Shown here piece by piece: positions 37,187 through 51,300 of a stretch of DNA of 64,000 nt. How positions within the stretch are numbered: position 1 is the first letter of the stretch; every line of letters starts with the position of its first letter. Below the pieces are notes generated by a model, which was not told the origin of the DNA, did no database searches, and saw only the letters and a program-made list of their open reading frames with translations. The stretch comes from Phoebastria nigripes (taxonomy: Eukaryota; Chordata; Aves; Procellariiformes; Diomedeidae), in NCBI GenBank assembly GCA_035582835.1, contig JAYKAV010000008.1, forward strand, positions 62,001 through 126,000. The letters run 5' to 3'. The position numbers and the translations under genes are program-made.

Positions 37187-40100
37187 AACCAATATTTCAC
37201 TTTATAGTTCGATCTACTTGGTAGCTTGAACTTGTGTCACAGTATTGCTGTGAAGGTGTCTTCCATGGCAAGAAGTAGCAGTAGGAGATGAGGAATGTAT
37301 GGTTTTCTGCGGTGCAAGGCAGGTGGCTTTTGGAGCAGTAAATGGCAAGTCTGTCATGGCGTGGTGGGCTGAAGATTCAAGTTCCGGTGTGATCCCCCAA
37401 GGGAATCCCCCCTGTGTGCAGTGNGGCCTAGGAAGGAGCACATCTCCTCCTGAATTCTTTTCAGGAAACAAAAAAATCCTAGCATGGAGAGCAAAAATGT
37501 TTGCAGCACTTATTTTGACACGAAAAAAAAACCTCTAAGAAATAAAGCTGTGGCTATTTGGTGTATATATTGGGGAGCTGTGAAGAACAACAGAACTGAA
37601 GTTTTCCTTAGGATTTAAGGCAACTTGCAACCTTCACAGCTTGAAACTTATGGAGCTTCTCTTATGGAGAGAAGACAAAATGTGAGGATTTGTTTTATTG
37701 TTATGAGGGTCTCGTTGCTTCCCACGGCCGCTGCAGTGGTGATGGTAAGGCAAACTGTCTCTTCCGTATGTACAACTTCTATCATCTGTGTCTTATGCAG
37801 TGGGCACCTGGAACAGGTCACAGAGTTAGAGATGCTCTCTCTGCGCTGGGAGTTTCAGATCCTTAAAATGGGATTTCTTTTAAAAAAATTAGCAGAGTAA
37901 GGTTCCTGCAAAGAATGGAGCATGAATATTTGGTGTTTCTCAGTTTCCTTTTTTAATCTNCGTTTTGAATGTTTTTAGCTGTTGCTGTTCTTCTGGAATA
38001 GGCAATGCAGAGACTCATCACTTCTGTTCATCGGCAGTCTTGTCTCTCGCACAGTTTTCAGACACTTCTCTGTCACTCACTATTTCCCCATCAGACTTAT
38101 TCGAGTATTACCATTTCTTCCGTGCTGAGAGGGAAGCTCAGGACAAGCTGCCCATTTAAAAATGAGCCAATGAACCTTTTTTCCCTCATCATAGTGAAAT
38201 TTCCTCTGGACTTCTGGTGACAAAACAGTGTTGGAGAACAGGTGGTAAATCCTATTCTGGTGATAGAAAAGTTTTCTGCGTTCCACCAATATTTAGAGGA
38301 GGGTAAAAAGTTGGGCAGTGGACTTGCATTGTGGCAGGGGTTTGGATGGAGTCGCTGTTCACGGCCAGCAGACAAGGGGAGACAACCTGCATGTGCTGCT
38401 TTCCACCCGAGGCTGTTAAATCCTTATGCCTTTACTTTTGCAACAAAGTGTGGTGGTAAGCGTAGAGATACGGGCAGTGGTTAGTGCTAGCTGCTCCATG
38501 TAGCTCGTGTGGGCTTTTTGGCTCCAGTTGGACTGAGAATGAAGAGCTTTTGAGTGGGCACCATCGCCTGATGGAGTGTAAGGGTCAGTGTTTGATTTTT
38601 GGGGTGTCCCTGGACCCTACCCATCGGGCGACATTTCCTCAGCCCGCTGCGCAGGAGGGCTATGGAAGGCTCTAACCTTGGCNTTACTGAAGCCAGACAG
38701 GGAATGTAAACAGGTCTTTGTGGCCTGTTTTAAAATACGGAAACACAACTTTTGCTAGAAGTTCGTGTTAATAAGTAAGCTCACTGGTGTGTAAATATAT
38801 GCATTCCTTGGGGGGTTATCTTCGCTGCGAATTTACAAAAGACTGGAGCCAAAAGTTTTTATTTGACTTTAAAAATAGCAAATGCCTCTCAGTATTTGAT
38901 TAAAGGCTATGAAAGAAGAGCAGGGACCTGCTGGAGTCTTGCCTGTTGTGCAGTGTCCTTAGCTGCGCTAAATGAGATGGGAGCAACTGATTGATTTTTA
39001 TTTTTTTTCACTGCCTTTTTTCCATACCCAGACTGATAATTCAGGTCTCCTATAAGCGATAGTAGATTCAACTCGCACTTACTGTAAAGTTAGGTAGTTA
39101 AAGAACTGTCAAAGTAACGGGCCTGGCCCGTGGGCATGAGCATCTGCTTAAATGTGTGTAATTGTATTTTCAACATAATTAGGTGCCTAATGTGTAAATG
39201 GCTGTGACTTATTTAGGAGTTCTCTCACACTTTATTCTCCACTTCGTAGCATTAAAGCAGCGAACAGTACACCTGCAGACAAAAAGAAAAAGTCCCCATG
39301 CTTTTCAGCTTTTAAAAAAAAGTGATGGGTGTCGCAGGCTGAGAGGAAAACCTGCCTGTTGGGAGGTGCGGAACAGTAATATTTTACCACTGTTAATAAA
39401 TAACTGGTGGGGTCAAGGGGAAAAAGTGGCATGGTATTTTTGATGAAGGTGAAGCTGCTGTTTTCTGCTGCTCTGGCCTGGCCGGTAGCCCCCGTGTTGT
39501 GGTGGGAATAGGGGGTTGCTGTGGCCGGGCGTAGGAGTGAGGGGGTGCATGGGGCTGACCCGGGAGGTCTTTCTCTGCACCCCAGGGCCATGGGGGTACC
39601 TGGGCAATGCCGTGGCAGGCCGTGGGGTCAGTTCATGCCTGCTCTCCTGCCTGTCTGGCTGCTTGCAGAAAGGTGGGGGTGGCTTTCTGCCCCACCTGCC
39701 CCTGGAGCCCGGCTGGGACGGGGTAGCTGGATGACGAGCTGCCTGCCCCAAAGCGGTGGGGGGAGAGCATCCCGACCTCCCACTGCTGCCTGGCAGGGGG
39801 CAAGGGACAGAAATGCCTCCTCTTCTCGGCTGCATGACCTCCATGCACAGGTACCGGAGAGGCTTGGACAACGCTTCCCTTCACCTGCGTCATTAAGTGC
39901 TAACGTGACCCAGAAATTATGACTGCAGCCTGACTTTCAAACCTCTGCTGGTGTTGCTGACGTTTCTTGTTCGTTGTGGTCCAGAGCTGTGACTGGTCTG
40001 ATGAGTAATGGGTTGTGATAGCCACGGAGATAATAACTGCAGGAAAAAGTAGCTGGTGAGGAGGAGGGAATACTAAACCTCTAATATGGCACAGCATGTT

Positions 40101-43100
40101 TTCTGCTGCTGGGATTGTAATATGTAAACCAGGAGGAGACTCGTCACTGAATAGTCTTTCCACGTTTAAGTTACACTGGCTTGATAATGAAAAGTTAATG
40201 GAAGTGTAATCTGTAGTTAACAGGGACCAGACAGTCCTAGTATGCTTGGTGCAGGTGTAGCTGAGCCGGAAAGTAAATGGATTAAAATCCACATGAGATT
40301 CCAGTGTCCGACAATTCTACTCTTGGATTGTAAAATTAGACCCTACCGTGAAATAGGGCAGGAATATGAAGCACATCAGAGACTTACTTTAGCACCTCAG
40401 CTTTGGGTTTGAGGATGCAGGGNATGAAGCATTTCATGTGTGACTTTAAGAAAACTGCCAGAGAAGTTTTAAACTAAATGATTATGCCATAAAAACTTGC
40501 TCAGCAACCGTTTTTGCAGTGATCAGAGTTGCTTGGGTATTAGGAAATTGGTGAGTGTATCTAGGTTTTTAAGTTGGCTGAAGGGGAAGCTTTGGGAAAC
40601 ATAAGCAGACTGAATAAACAAAACCCCTAAATTTGCTGATTTAGAGGGTCAAGGAAACCTTACGCAAACCTATAGGTCCTGTGATGAAATTCGTTGTCTT
40701 TGGTAAGAGTGATTTGAAGCTTTCTTGTAACTTTGCAAGGCTTTTGCAACTTAAGTCTTTAATGAGTGTTATTATTTTAATAAGATTTCTGTCTTTGACA
40801 CACCTTCCATTTGCACCCACTAATATTTGTCATCCTGGAAGCTGAATTTTTTTTTTCCCCCCTTTCAGCTCTTCTATGCAAGGCGCTGCTGGTGTAGCTG
40901 GATGCTCCATCTCATTTTTGTGTCTTCATCGCCTTTTGTGTTCCCAGCTGAGACTTCCTTCTGTATCTCTTTCGCTTGATTTCTGTGTCTGGGACAATGG
41001 GCATCTTTGAGAGGTTTTCATACGCTTCGTGGAAGGGCCGTGCCCTTTTGTAACGACTGCTTGAAAAGAAGTGACCAAACTTTATAATAACCCTTCGGTC
41101 ATGCCCAGAGCAATTTCTCCAATTAGAAGCTGATGTTTCAAATGGAGTTTTCAAGAAATGTATGTGCAATAATTAAACTAACTAGCAGGAGTTACAATTC
41201 AGCGAAGTCAGCGAAGCCAGGCTGTTGTCCATTGTTCCTGCTCGGCCAGGCATAGGGGAGGAAACTTTTTTTGCCACGCTGGGAGCTGGAGCTAAGTGCT
41301 CCCTTTCTTTTGTCTCCCTGCCGTGTTCTCCCTTGCCACCAAAAATTAAATTAACACCCCACCAGTTTAGGTTCAGTAATTTTCACAGTGAGTTTTCCAG
41401 TCATTAGTGGATGATTATGGTGNGGTGTAGATGGTTGGACATTAAATGTTATTCATCTATAGCCAGTCATAAAACGTGAATTGTCTTTTTTCTTCCCAAT
41501 TATCTCCTTTATATCATGAAAATATCTTTTCAGTGAGGGAGCATTAGGTTTCATAGTAATAAAACCTCAGAGGAGGAGTTTACCGCACACCCATCTACAC
41601 CTTTTGTATGCCTCATGGTATTACCATGGGAACTTCAGGGGATTTAAACTACATTTTTCTTTTTTCTCCTTCTCTCCCACCCCAACTTAGAGGCGGTTAG
41701 AGATCCACTAAGCACTTTTTCTATCTTTGAGGTGGTTATTGCAGCCTAAAAAAAAAAAAAGAAGGTAAACTTGGGTAAACTTAAGCTGATGGCCTGGCTG
41801 AGGTGCTTGTGAATTTATTTCCAACTTTGAGCAAAGAACTTTGCTGCTAAGAAGTGTTGGGTTGGGCCTTTAAAGTACTTTGTAAAAGCNGCTTTTAGAG
41901 ACTGGGGAGAGAGGGGCAAGAGCTAAATGAGTATGGACTGTATATAACGTGCCTGATTTCTCAGTATGTGGTTTGTGCTCACATTTTGGTAGTGAAATCT
42001 TGGAGCCAGCAATGCTTTTTGCTCTTTAAAGCAATCTGTGGATGGTCTGCAAGACTAACGCAGGTTATCTAAAATGTACTGTGAAAATAAAAAACTCACA
42101 AGAAGGAAAGATATGACCTATTTAATTTCATTTCTTTTTCTTTTTTTCATTCCACGCAGCTTCTCGTGAAGAAGCAAAGTCAAATACACTGACACATGGT
42201 ATTCATTGTGCAACTCAAGTGAAGGATTTGAGGTTAATGGCCAGCTAGTACTGTCTCCCACCTCCTTCCCCCCCCCCAAAGAGCGCCATTGTATAGTAAA
42301 GAGTCCTTCCCGGTGGCAAATAAGTCATCCAGCCTTGCACGTTAAGTGTACGCTCTGTGTAAAGAAGCTATGCTGTAAGGAAACCGCGGTGGCTGAGCGC
42401 AGCCCTTGGCCGCGGGGCTCTGCTGAAGCGGAAGTGGCACCAGGCTGCCACTCTCTCCATCTCTTTGTCTGCGCATGAGGGTCTGGTCTTTAATTAAACG
42501 CTCCTCGTTTCCGTCCTCAAAGGGCCCTTGTCTTTGCCGGGGAGCGGCACGGCNGGTGCCCAGTGAATGAAGCCCTTGTCAGGTGTTATTCACAGCGCTT
42601 AAATGGGCTCCTGGGCTGCCAGCATCACGTGCTGGTGGGCCACTCGCTAAATCACGTTTCCATCTGTCCTGCTCTTCTTTTGTACATAGTCGTTTTTGGT
42701 TTTAAAAAGGCTGAGGTGGGTGGAGTGCTTGGGGACCATGGCAAGGGATGGCCACAGGGTCACCAGCCACAGGCACCCCCATCCCGCCTGCTCCTCTTCG
42801 GGGTTTTGTGGCATGAAAACTCAGTAATGTGCTCCNAACTTTGTCCTGTCTTTGTAATTTGCTAGTTAGAGGCATGTTGCTTAATATTTTATTTATCAAA
42901 TTGTAATGATTCTAGTGGACTAAGTTCAGACCTTCTACGCGTGTTGTCACAGTTTAAAATTTAGCTTGAAATGGTTTGTTTTGATTCCTGGAGAAATGTG
43001 TTTAGTGCAGAGATGTTACAGGAAGGGTCAGCCGTGTATGAAAACACTGCTATCCCTGGGCTTGAGGGGCAGGTGTTTGATTCGGCTCCTTTGTGAAGGG

Positions 43101-44110
43101 AATGGTAATGAAGATGGCGCTCTCTCTCCCAGCTCTTCTGGTGCTGTTGCCTTGGGCCATTCATCCGGATGGTGAACCTGTCCTCCTTTCTGCTGGCCAG
43201 GAGAATTACAGCTTGTCCTCCAGGTAGGGCAAGCCAAAGCTTTACCACATTCTCATCTGCATTCGAGACATCCATTTAGAGAGAGTGGCAGAAAAGATGC
43301 AACCCAGACGGATCGGATGTCCTCCAAGACTCTTGGCATCCAAAACTGCCTTCTGAGCAACATCACTCCTTCCCTTGGCTTCGGCAAACACTTGATGGCC
43401 AGGTTCCTCTTTTCTTGGTAGTCAAGTAAAGGCTGAAGTGTTCAGAGAAAATAAAAGCTACAACCAGACGGTAGTTTCCCCTGTAGAAACTGTGGCTGTG
43501 AAACGTGAGGATGAGAGGAACTTCTTAATAATCGTTTTCTGCAGTAGCAGAAATTTAACAGGGTTCTGAAAATTCAAGCTCTTTCCAAACTTTGTTTCTT
43601 TGTTTTAAATGTTTTGATTATTTTCTAATGATGTTGACTGCTGGGAATGTTATTGCAGTCTCCAGTTTCCAATATCGAAACTACTCCTTGGGTGGGCCAG
43701 ATCTGGAAAGGTTTTTAAGTATATTATGTTCTTCTTGGAATAAAATCCCTTCACCTAATATGTAAACATGCTTTCTTCTGTCCGGTGTACTTGATCCCTC
43801 AGTTTATGACCTGGGATTTCACCTGAGACCTGTGAAGGGAAATATCTGAATGTTAAGAATGTACAAACACATATATTTTGATGAAACAAAGTGCTTTCCT
43901 GTTGACATCTGAGCAGGTCTTCATGGCTCCTTTTTTAATCGGGCTCTTGTTCTGAGCCACAATAGCAATAGAGCATGCATTCAAAGGTCGATAACTACCC
44001 AGGGAATCTGAATAGTGGTTCTGCTAGTTGCTTTTTTTTCTGTAGCAGAAGAGCAATGGTGTAATATTGCTGTCGACACTTATTAAGCCTATTTTTGGTT
44101 TTCTTATGAA

Positions 44111-44159
44111 AGAAAGTTACTATACTGTGCACTTAAATATGCACAGTATAATGACTTCT
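44111..44159. other. Strong intronic hairpin
   Basis: The arms TATACTGTGCA (44,121-44,131) and TGCACAGTATA (44,140-44,150) are perfectly complementary around the 8-base loop CTTAAATA. Pairing continues outward (AGAA.GTTA against TGACTTCT) with one bulge, one mismatch and a G-U pair, for a stem of about 19-20 pairs. Its size is in the lower range of microRNA precursors, but no known miRNA is recognised. Confidence 0.6.
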
Positions 44160-47100
44160 GTAGTGTGTTTTCCGGAGCTGGATATACTTCTAACCCACAC
44201 AATATGGAGACTTCGTTGTTCTTCGTCCGTGGGGGGGATGGGATGGGACACCAAAATAGCAGAAGTCTGAGTAAAATACAGCAACCTTTTAGCTTAACCT
44301 TGAATTCCGCTATCAGATGATTAACGAAGGGATATGCAGGTGTATCAAAGATTGCTCTGTTAGAAAGGCAAACCAATTCACTTAAACTCTAGGAAACAAC
44401 TCCAAACTTGGTTCTTTACAAAATCTATACACTGTGACAGTGAAAAATGTTTCTATCTGAAGAGCATGGTTTGGGTACCTTTGTGAAGTTTTAGTTTTAA
44501 AGCAGTTTTTGCTAGCTGTTAGTGCTTCAGAAGGTACATATGCTAGCTCATGCTTGCCTTCTGAGGAGAGTGAGAATGCCGAAGGGCCCATTGCTGGCCC
44601 CGGTACGGGGAATCCCACTGAAAGAGCAGAGAGGGGCTCTTGGAAGGTGACAAGTCCCAGTGGCTTTCCCAATAACATGGCCTAAAATGCAGTGGCCAGC
44701 AGGACTAGGCTTCCTCCTTCTGGTGCCAGCAGAAGGGGAAGAAAGGTGTGTTTTGGGAGGGGAAGACCTGGGGCTGGACTGTGGCTGAGCAGTGGCTCAG
44801 TCCCTGTGTTGGTAGCGGGGCAGTGTATCGCTGTGTCCATCCTCACCAGTAACCGCAGCTCCAGTAACTCCTGCTTATCTGGGGCCTTGAAGTTGCGTGT
44901 GCAGTAAGGTATGCTCTCACTGGGTGTTCAGAGGCTCTCAAGAAGGAGCGAGACTGCAAGGACTGTGTTCAACACTGGAGCTGTAAAACTTGCAATGTAT
45001 TATTAGCATTAGAAGCAGCTGGGTGCTGCCAGTGTGTTTGAGATTTGGCAGCAGTCTTAAGTATTATTGTGGGGCTATAAAATGAGTATTTCTTTTTTAA
45101 AAATGGGAACTTTTTTGTCCTTTAAAAAAAGCCTATACGAAGTCTAGTGAAACTTTTAGCTTAAGAAGACAGACAAACTAATATTCACTCTTTTTCAGAC
45201 TGTAGTTGTATTTTCTATATATCTTTCTATATGCAAAGAATATGGAAGAAATAGATAGGTTTCTGGGTGCATCAGCCTTTCTCCAGGTCATTGTGAGGAA
45301 GACTTAATAGTCTAATAAATATATCGTGTCTACTTACCTTGTCTTACCGGTATCCTTGGGTCCATGAACTTATAGAGCCCTGCAACTGTGCCAGCAGCGA
45401 TGCATACAGTTCATTACCAATGTCCCTTCCCAAAGAGATCAACCCAACATAAATGGGATTTATCACTGCCTGTTAATTTATTGTGTTCAAATTCTACAGA
45501 GAGGTAACCGAAGTCCTGTAAGGTCCATGTGATGCTGCAGTGAACTTCTATACGTTTGGTGGTTTTTTTTGTTTGTTTGTTTTGGGGATGGGGTTTGGGT
45601 TTGTTGTTTTTTTGTTGGCTCCCCCCCCCCCCGCCTTTTCTTTTAGGGCGGGTGTTTTAGTCAAAGGATTCTCGGTGTGTTACTTGGCTGCCAATAGTGC
45701 TCAGCCTGCCCTCGAGCCTTCCAGCCGCTCCTCGGCCCATGTGGGAGTGGACTCTGCCCTTGCCTCCCGCTCCGGCAGACCGGCATTAAATGTTTGCTCT
45801 CCTGCTTGCGCGTATTGCAGGGTTAGTGCCCAGACAAGTTCCCTTTTCATTGACAGATGAAGTAACAATAGCTGGCGTGAAGAGCAAGCTGAGTGTTTTC
45901 TTTGGGTTTCCCTGAAGGGCCTCCTTTGTGTCCACCGTCTCCACTCACGGAGACCTGTACACCTCGCTTAATCCAAGGGTTGCTGTCGAGATGCTCTAGC
46001 TTCTGAAGCCAGAAGTAGGTCAGCACCCGTGCAGAAGATTTCCACCCGCCCGGTGTGCCTGCTAGCGGGAGCNTCCCGGTGAGGCCTTGCAAATGGGGCC
46101 TGTCAAGCACGACGGTCCAGGCTAACGTGGGCAATCTTGAGAGCCCAAAGAGAGGGCGAGATGTCCACAGCACCAGGAAGGAGAGTAGAGGAAGGAGGTC
46201 CTGGTGGACTGTCACATTCTTGGTGTTTATATGGCTGTTTAAGTCAAAGGAGGAGCAGATTGTGGGCGGTCGGATGAGCCTGAACGGAGGTTTCCAGGTG
46301 CCGGGTGTCGCGCCGTGTGTGGCCCTGGTCCGGCTGTGAGAAGTCAGCAACTCGCCTGGGCTGTAGGCATGTCCTCATTAGCCNCATGTTCACAAGGCGG
46401 TTTAACCAGTTGAAAAACAGGATTTTAAGGTCTATTTTAAAGCAAAGACAGAATCTAACATACTAGACACTATTAGCAGGAGAGGTTATTAAAAATAAAT
46501 AAAAGGGTGTGAATTTTCTCCCTGGTTTAATTTGAGAAAAGAGAATTTAAAGGGGCACATTGACCCACTGTTTCTGAAGTGGGGCTGAAAAAAGCTTTGA
46601 GGACACTGAGCTTTCCTGCCATCATTGATGATTTGTCACAATTATCCTTTTGGTTAAAAAGACACACTTTCTTGGTGTTACTGACTGAAAAATCCTATGC
46701 AATTAAAGAGGAAAAAGTTAGTTTTGTGAGAAGCTGCAGGGAAGAATAGTCATGAAGGGGTAAACAGTGGGTAAATAGGGAGCAGGAAAATAATAACTTT
46801 CAGTCTCTGCAATCTTAGATGCTCTAGAAACAAGTATATTTTTCAAACAGGCATCTTCAGACCAGACATCACCCTTGTAGAGAAGCCTCCTTTACNAACA
46901 TCAACATCTGGAAGGAGTGGGAGACCAAAAGAGAAGGGAGGCCGGCCAGGTTTTTAGTGATATGAACAGATAATCTTGGATGTAGTGTTTTATGTGGTAG
47001 AGAAGCAAGTCTGATAGGTGTCAGGTCTGCTCCGTTATTATCGAAAGTAGAGACTTTGATAGTACTTAATGCATTTTCTTAGGAGGTCTAGCTACGTGGT

Positions 47101-47611
47101 ATCATCTCCATCTTTCAGACGATTGGGAGGTGCCTGCGAGGTGGGGAAGGAAGAGCATAGGACTCATAGGGCTGTGAAGCTTTGCAGCGTTTCTCAGAGA
47201 AATTTTGAGTTCCTTCATATAGATACGTGTGTGAGGGTGTATATAATGTTTTAAGTGCTGTACAAACAGAGGTTTCCCATTACCTTGAGTGGTCTTGATT
47301 CAACAAGATGCAGATGCCCATATGTGCACATAGCAAATTAAGTCTGACTTTGGTGGGAGGGCTCACATTTTTAAATATAGGCATGTTGTATGTTCTTGTA
47401 TTTGCCTGACTGTTGTTAAGAGATTCACCTGAGGAGTTAATCTATGTGGTTAATCCCAGAGTGCGTCGTCTGCGTCTAAGCCAGGTGCTCTTTGATAGTT
47501 AAGGTTGCAAAATCAGGACTAGTATTCTTCACGTTTTTATTTTTGATGTGTACAATACTCTGAAAAATAAACAGCAGAAGACTTCATCCAGGGTCTGTAG
47601 GTGCCTTCAGG

Positions 47612-47691
47612 AAAAGTACGAAGAGGAAGTCGTAATTAATACTTCTTCAATAAAAGTATGAAGAGGAAATCTTAATTAATAATTTGTCAGT
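47612..47691. repeat. Diverged tandem duplication, period 40
   Basis: The unit beginning AAAAGTACGAAGAGGAAGTC is repeated 40 bases later as AAAAGTATGAAGAGGAAATC, and both copies are followed by TTAATTAAT-like text. Several substitutions separate the copies, so the event is older than the perfect duplications elsewhere in the intron. Confidence 0.85.
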
Positions 47692-49821
47692 ACAGATGAA
47701 GTCACAAAAAGTAGGCAACTTGACCTACAATCATTCTGGTTTCTTTCCTTGGGCAGGAATTAGTGGCTATCATCTTGTCATTTTTCATTTATGACAGTAG
47801 CTTCTAGCCTTTAGTTTATAGGTTTCTTATTAATTCAAGTCTTTTGCTTTTGTTTCCAAGGTATTTTCTGATTGTTAGTTTGTCTTTGTTAGAGGTGTAC
47901 AGCTAGAGCTCCTTGGTGAAGCCAATGCCAAATAGCTCTTGGAAGGTCTGTAGGGACTTGCTTCTTGGCTCACTTTCAAGTGCAGCATGGCTGTAAAATG
48001 TTTCAGTGTCAGAATCACTACATCTATCATTGTTCTGCTTTTCTCTGTCAATAGCTAGTCTCATTCAGTGACATATTTGATCTTAAAGAGGGAAAGCAGA
48101 TTTATCTGTATGCCAGCGCATTAGTCTTTTTAATTTTTCTGCTCGGATAATTGTCGGGCTTCAGGTTTCAGTGGTTACTTAAATTAATCCCAGTGCTGTC
48201 TTTCCAGTCTCTTCAATGTTTGTGTTGAGACGGAGGACAAAACATATCCTGTCTGTTAGGAGCCACTAGACACCAATCATCTTGTGAGATGGAAGAAAAG
48301 TGAGCTACAGACTTCAGAGTTGATTTTTGTGATGAGTGATGGGGGTAAAAAGGAAATAATTTTGACAGAACTTTTTTCCCACTAGCTAGGAAAATGTTGA
48401 ACAACTGGGACCTGCTATTTCAATTTTTTCTTGTTTCCATGCCAGCAAACATTTTTTCTCAGTGGCTTGTGCACCCATTTCCAATTCCTGAGGATTTTCC
48501 ATTGCTTTGGATCATTTACGTTGCCTCCTGTCCCAGTGAGTAATAACCCGCCAGTGTAATGGTCCTCAGCTTTCTCTAGTTTGCAGATTGCTGACCTTCC
48601 AGTGGAAATACAGCAAATNTAAGTGTCGCTTTTCACTTTTACCTTTCTGTAGACCTTTTGGAAAGGAGTTCACAGATCATTTGGGGTTCTGCAGACCCCA
48701 AGCTGAAAACCTCGCCAAGCCCAGCATTTAACACCTGTGNAGCCGAAGCTTGTGCTCCCTTACCAGCGTGCTGCAGGCTTCATCAAACCTTCCCTTCTCA
48801 TAGTTCCCAATTCCTGATCTATGGCAGCTACACTGAACCTCAGTGCTCGCTATGCACCTTTGCCCCTTCTCCTCCCCGCTTCAAGGACACCTGCGGTGGT
48901 AACTTTTGGAGCAGCCTGCCTACCCATGTACAGCGATGGCTGGCACTTTGAGGGCTGCCTGCTGGAATGCTTGGTCCAAACATTGCTCCTTGTCTTGTGT
49001 TTGACAGCACAAGTGCTTCAGGGCAGAGAACTTGGTGGCTCTGTCAGATCGATGTTGCTCTGGGCACTGCCACGCTGACCTGGGGCTGAAGTCCGTAGGT
49101 GCTCTCACAGTGCAAACCCCTAGATAATTATATGCACATAAAAGGTTATTTGTGAATGAGAGGTAATCTGTAAATAGGCAACCAGGCAAAGAATTCTTGC
49201 TCAAAACCTGCCTGGATTTGCTTTACCTGTTTTCTCACCACTTGGGCTGTAGTAATTGCTTTTTGTGGCACCCCTCAGCCTGCTTCATGAATGAGTTGCA
49301 TGCGTAAGTCTTTTGAAAGTTTTAGTAGATGGTGAGTTTGCAATCACAGATACTTAGATATGTGTTTGGCTTGAATCTGGAGCCGTAAACACGTAATACT
49401 TCATAAATGGCTATCCTTACTTTATTTGAGCTGGTTGTTCACTCAGAAGATGAGCGCAGGGCCCATCGGGTCAGTAGGCNTAAGAGGAGGCATGTCATAC
49501 TGTCCCAGTCTGTGGTCTTGCACTCTCGGTTTATGCCATGAAAACACCAGCAGTGATTGCATAGGGTGTTGCAGAAGGAAACTGGAGCCTGTGATGGTTT
49601 ATATGGTGTTTCTTTCACTAAACTGCAAGATAGCGATTGTTGCATGATGTTACCTATAGGTTTTAGTATTGTATATGACTTCTTGCAGGCTTGTTCTTTA
49701 CTAATTATGGTAAGAAAAGATGGTATTTGCACCTCAAGGCAACGCTGCATCTTCTACTGAAGCACGTTTCTCAGTACTGTCCGGTTCTCTTCTCTCTGGG
49801 GCAACGCACAGAAGTACATTT

Positions 49822-49875
49822 GGGGAAGTGTTCTACTCTCATCCTGGAGGGGAAGTGTTCTACTCTCATCCTGGA
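49822..49875. repeat. Perfect two-copy tandem duplication, 27-bp unit
   Basis: A 27-base unit beginning GGGGAAGTGTTCTACTCTCA is present twice with no difference between the copies, which suggests a recent event. The unit length is a multiple of three, but no real gene is involved. Confidence 0.95.
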
Positions 49876-51204
49876 GAAGCAAGGGTGGAAAGGGAAGTGG
49901 CATCTTGTGGGGTTTTCTTTTCCTTTCCTGAAACCAAGGTCTCAGTGCTTTTGCAAGATGACCAAGCTTAGTTTCATTGTTAGGATCCTTGATTTTTCCT
50001 GCATGTGTTGCAGCTGAACATAAATGTATCTGAGCTGGTTTTGAGCTAGCCAGCTCAGGTATGGTTTGCATTCTTCAACTCCAGCAATAATTACGGCTTT
50101 CAGCAGTGGCCAACTCCCCTTGCTGCTCAGGCAGCCTGTGATGAGCTGCTGCAGTAAGTGACTTAAGTCCCTAGATTAAAGCTAGCTCAGGTTTATCTAG
50201 ACTACGCTGCAGCGTTGGGATACTGTAACCCTCCTTTACAAACTGAGCTGTTGCAGTAAATTCCTCGGGGCTTTTCACTTCCTGCCTTTTGAATTTCTTT
50301 TTCTGTGAGATTAGCAAGTGTGGCGTTTACCTTTATTTGTAACTGACCTTTTCTCAATGCTATCTATCTGCTTAAAAGCTTGCGCCAGCATGCAAGCTCT
50401 TGTCTTCCTCTCCACCGGTGGCTTTGTGCCAGGATCAAACCAGCCTGATGAAGTGTCGATAACAGCCTGTCCCTTCCCAGCCTACCTGCTGCCCCACTGC
50501 TTGCGGCATCGTTGTTCTTCTGTTGGCTCTGCTCTAGCTGCTTCTACAGTCTCCACCTTCCTCGGAGACATCTTGTCTATCGTGATGGCTCCAGAAATGT
50601 CATTGGCTGCATTTGGTGCTAGCTGGGGCTGAGCCTTCAAAAGTTGACTTTTGGAATGGATATGGTGCTATTTTGCTTTGAAGTCAGACCACTCATTTTG
50701 TAAATGGCATGTTTTTGACCCTTAAAAACGTAAGATGGTTAAGGCGAGGCATGGTGCCGAACAGCGTGGGAACAATGGGGTTGAGAAACAATCGCTGGGA
50801 CCTAATAGGGTAGGTATGGAAAGTGCTTGAGTCAATCTTTACCAGTGTTGTCCCTAACTTGCCTTTTTTATCTCTGCTTCCTCTTTGCTGAGGAAGGCGC
50901 AGGTCCATTTTCAGATGTTTGACTACAGGAGTATAGTCCCTCCTTATCATTTTTAGCAGGAACCAGACTTCCCTCTGTATCTGCACTGCCACAGTGGTTT
51001 GAGGTGATGTGGGTCAGCGCTATGAAGGTCTCTCAGCTGTTGCTCTCCCTTTTGCTCCGACACAGGAGCCCACAGTGAGCCAGCTCAAAGGCAAACACCT
51101 AACCTGGGGTGAGGGGGGAGGAAAAGAGAGATCAGGATAAATTGCTGTGGACCTGCAGCCTTATCTTCTCTTCATTATAGTCTGCAAACAGGTATTTGTG
51201 GGAT

Positions 51205-51300
51205 CATAAGGTAATTTGGGTGGGAAGGGACCTCCAGAGGTCCCTGGTCCAACCTCCTGCTCACAGCCATGACATTGGGCCAGGTTGCTCCCATCATCTA
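51205..51300 (-). mobile_element. CR1 3'-end remnant
   Basis: Text such as GGGTGGGAAGGGACCTCCAG, GTCCAACCTCCTGCTCA and GGCCAGGTTGCTCCCATC is the antisense of a CR1 3' UTR of an older subfamily than the 28.8 kb copy. Only about 95 bases remain. The neighbouring - strand open frames (to 51,731) are not CR1 coding sequence. Confidence 0.75.

Noticed and set aside
45847..46350. 167-codon - strand open frame
   Set aside because: Translation has no domain signature and lies in intronic sequence without supporting splice sites.
47069..47300. Possible SINE tail (AAGTGCTGTACAAACAGAGG)
   Set aside because: Only one short block fits an amniote SINE tail; the rest does not line up with any remembered consensus.
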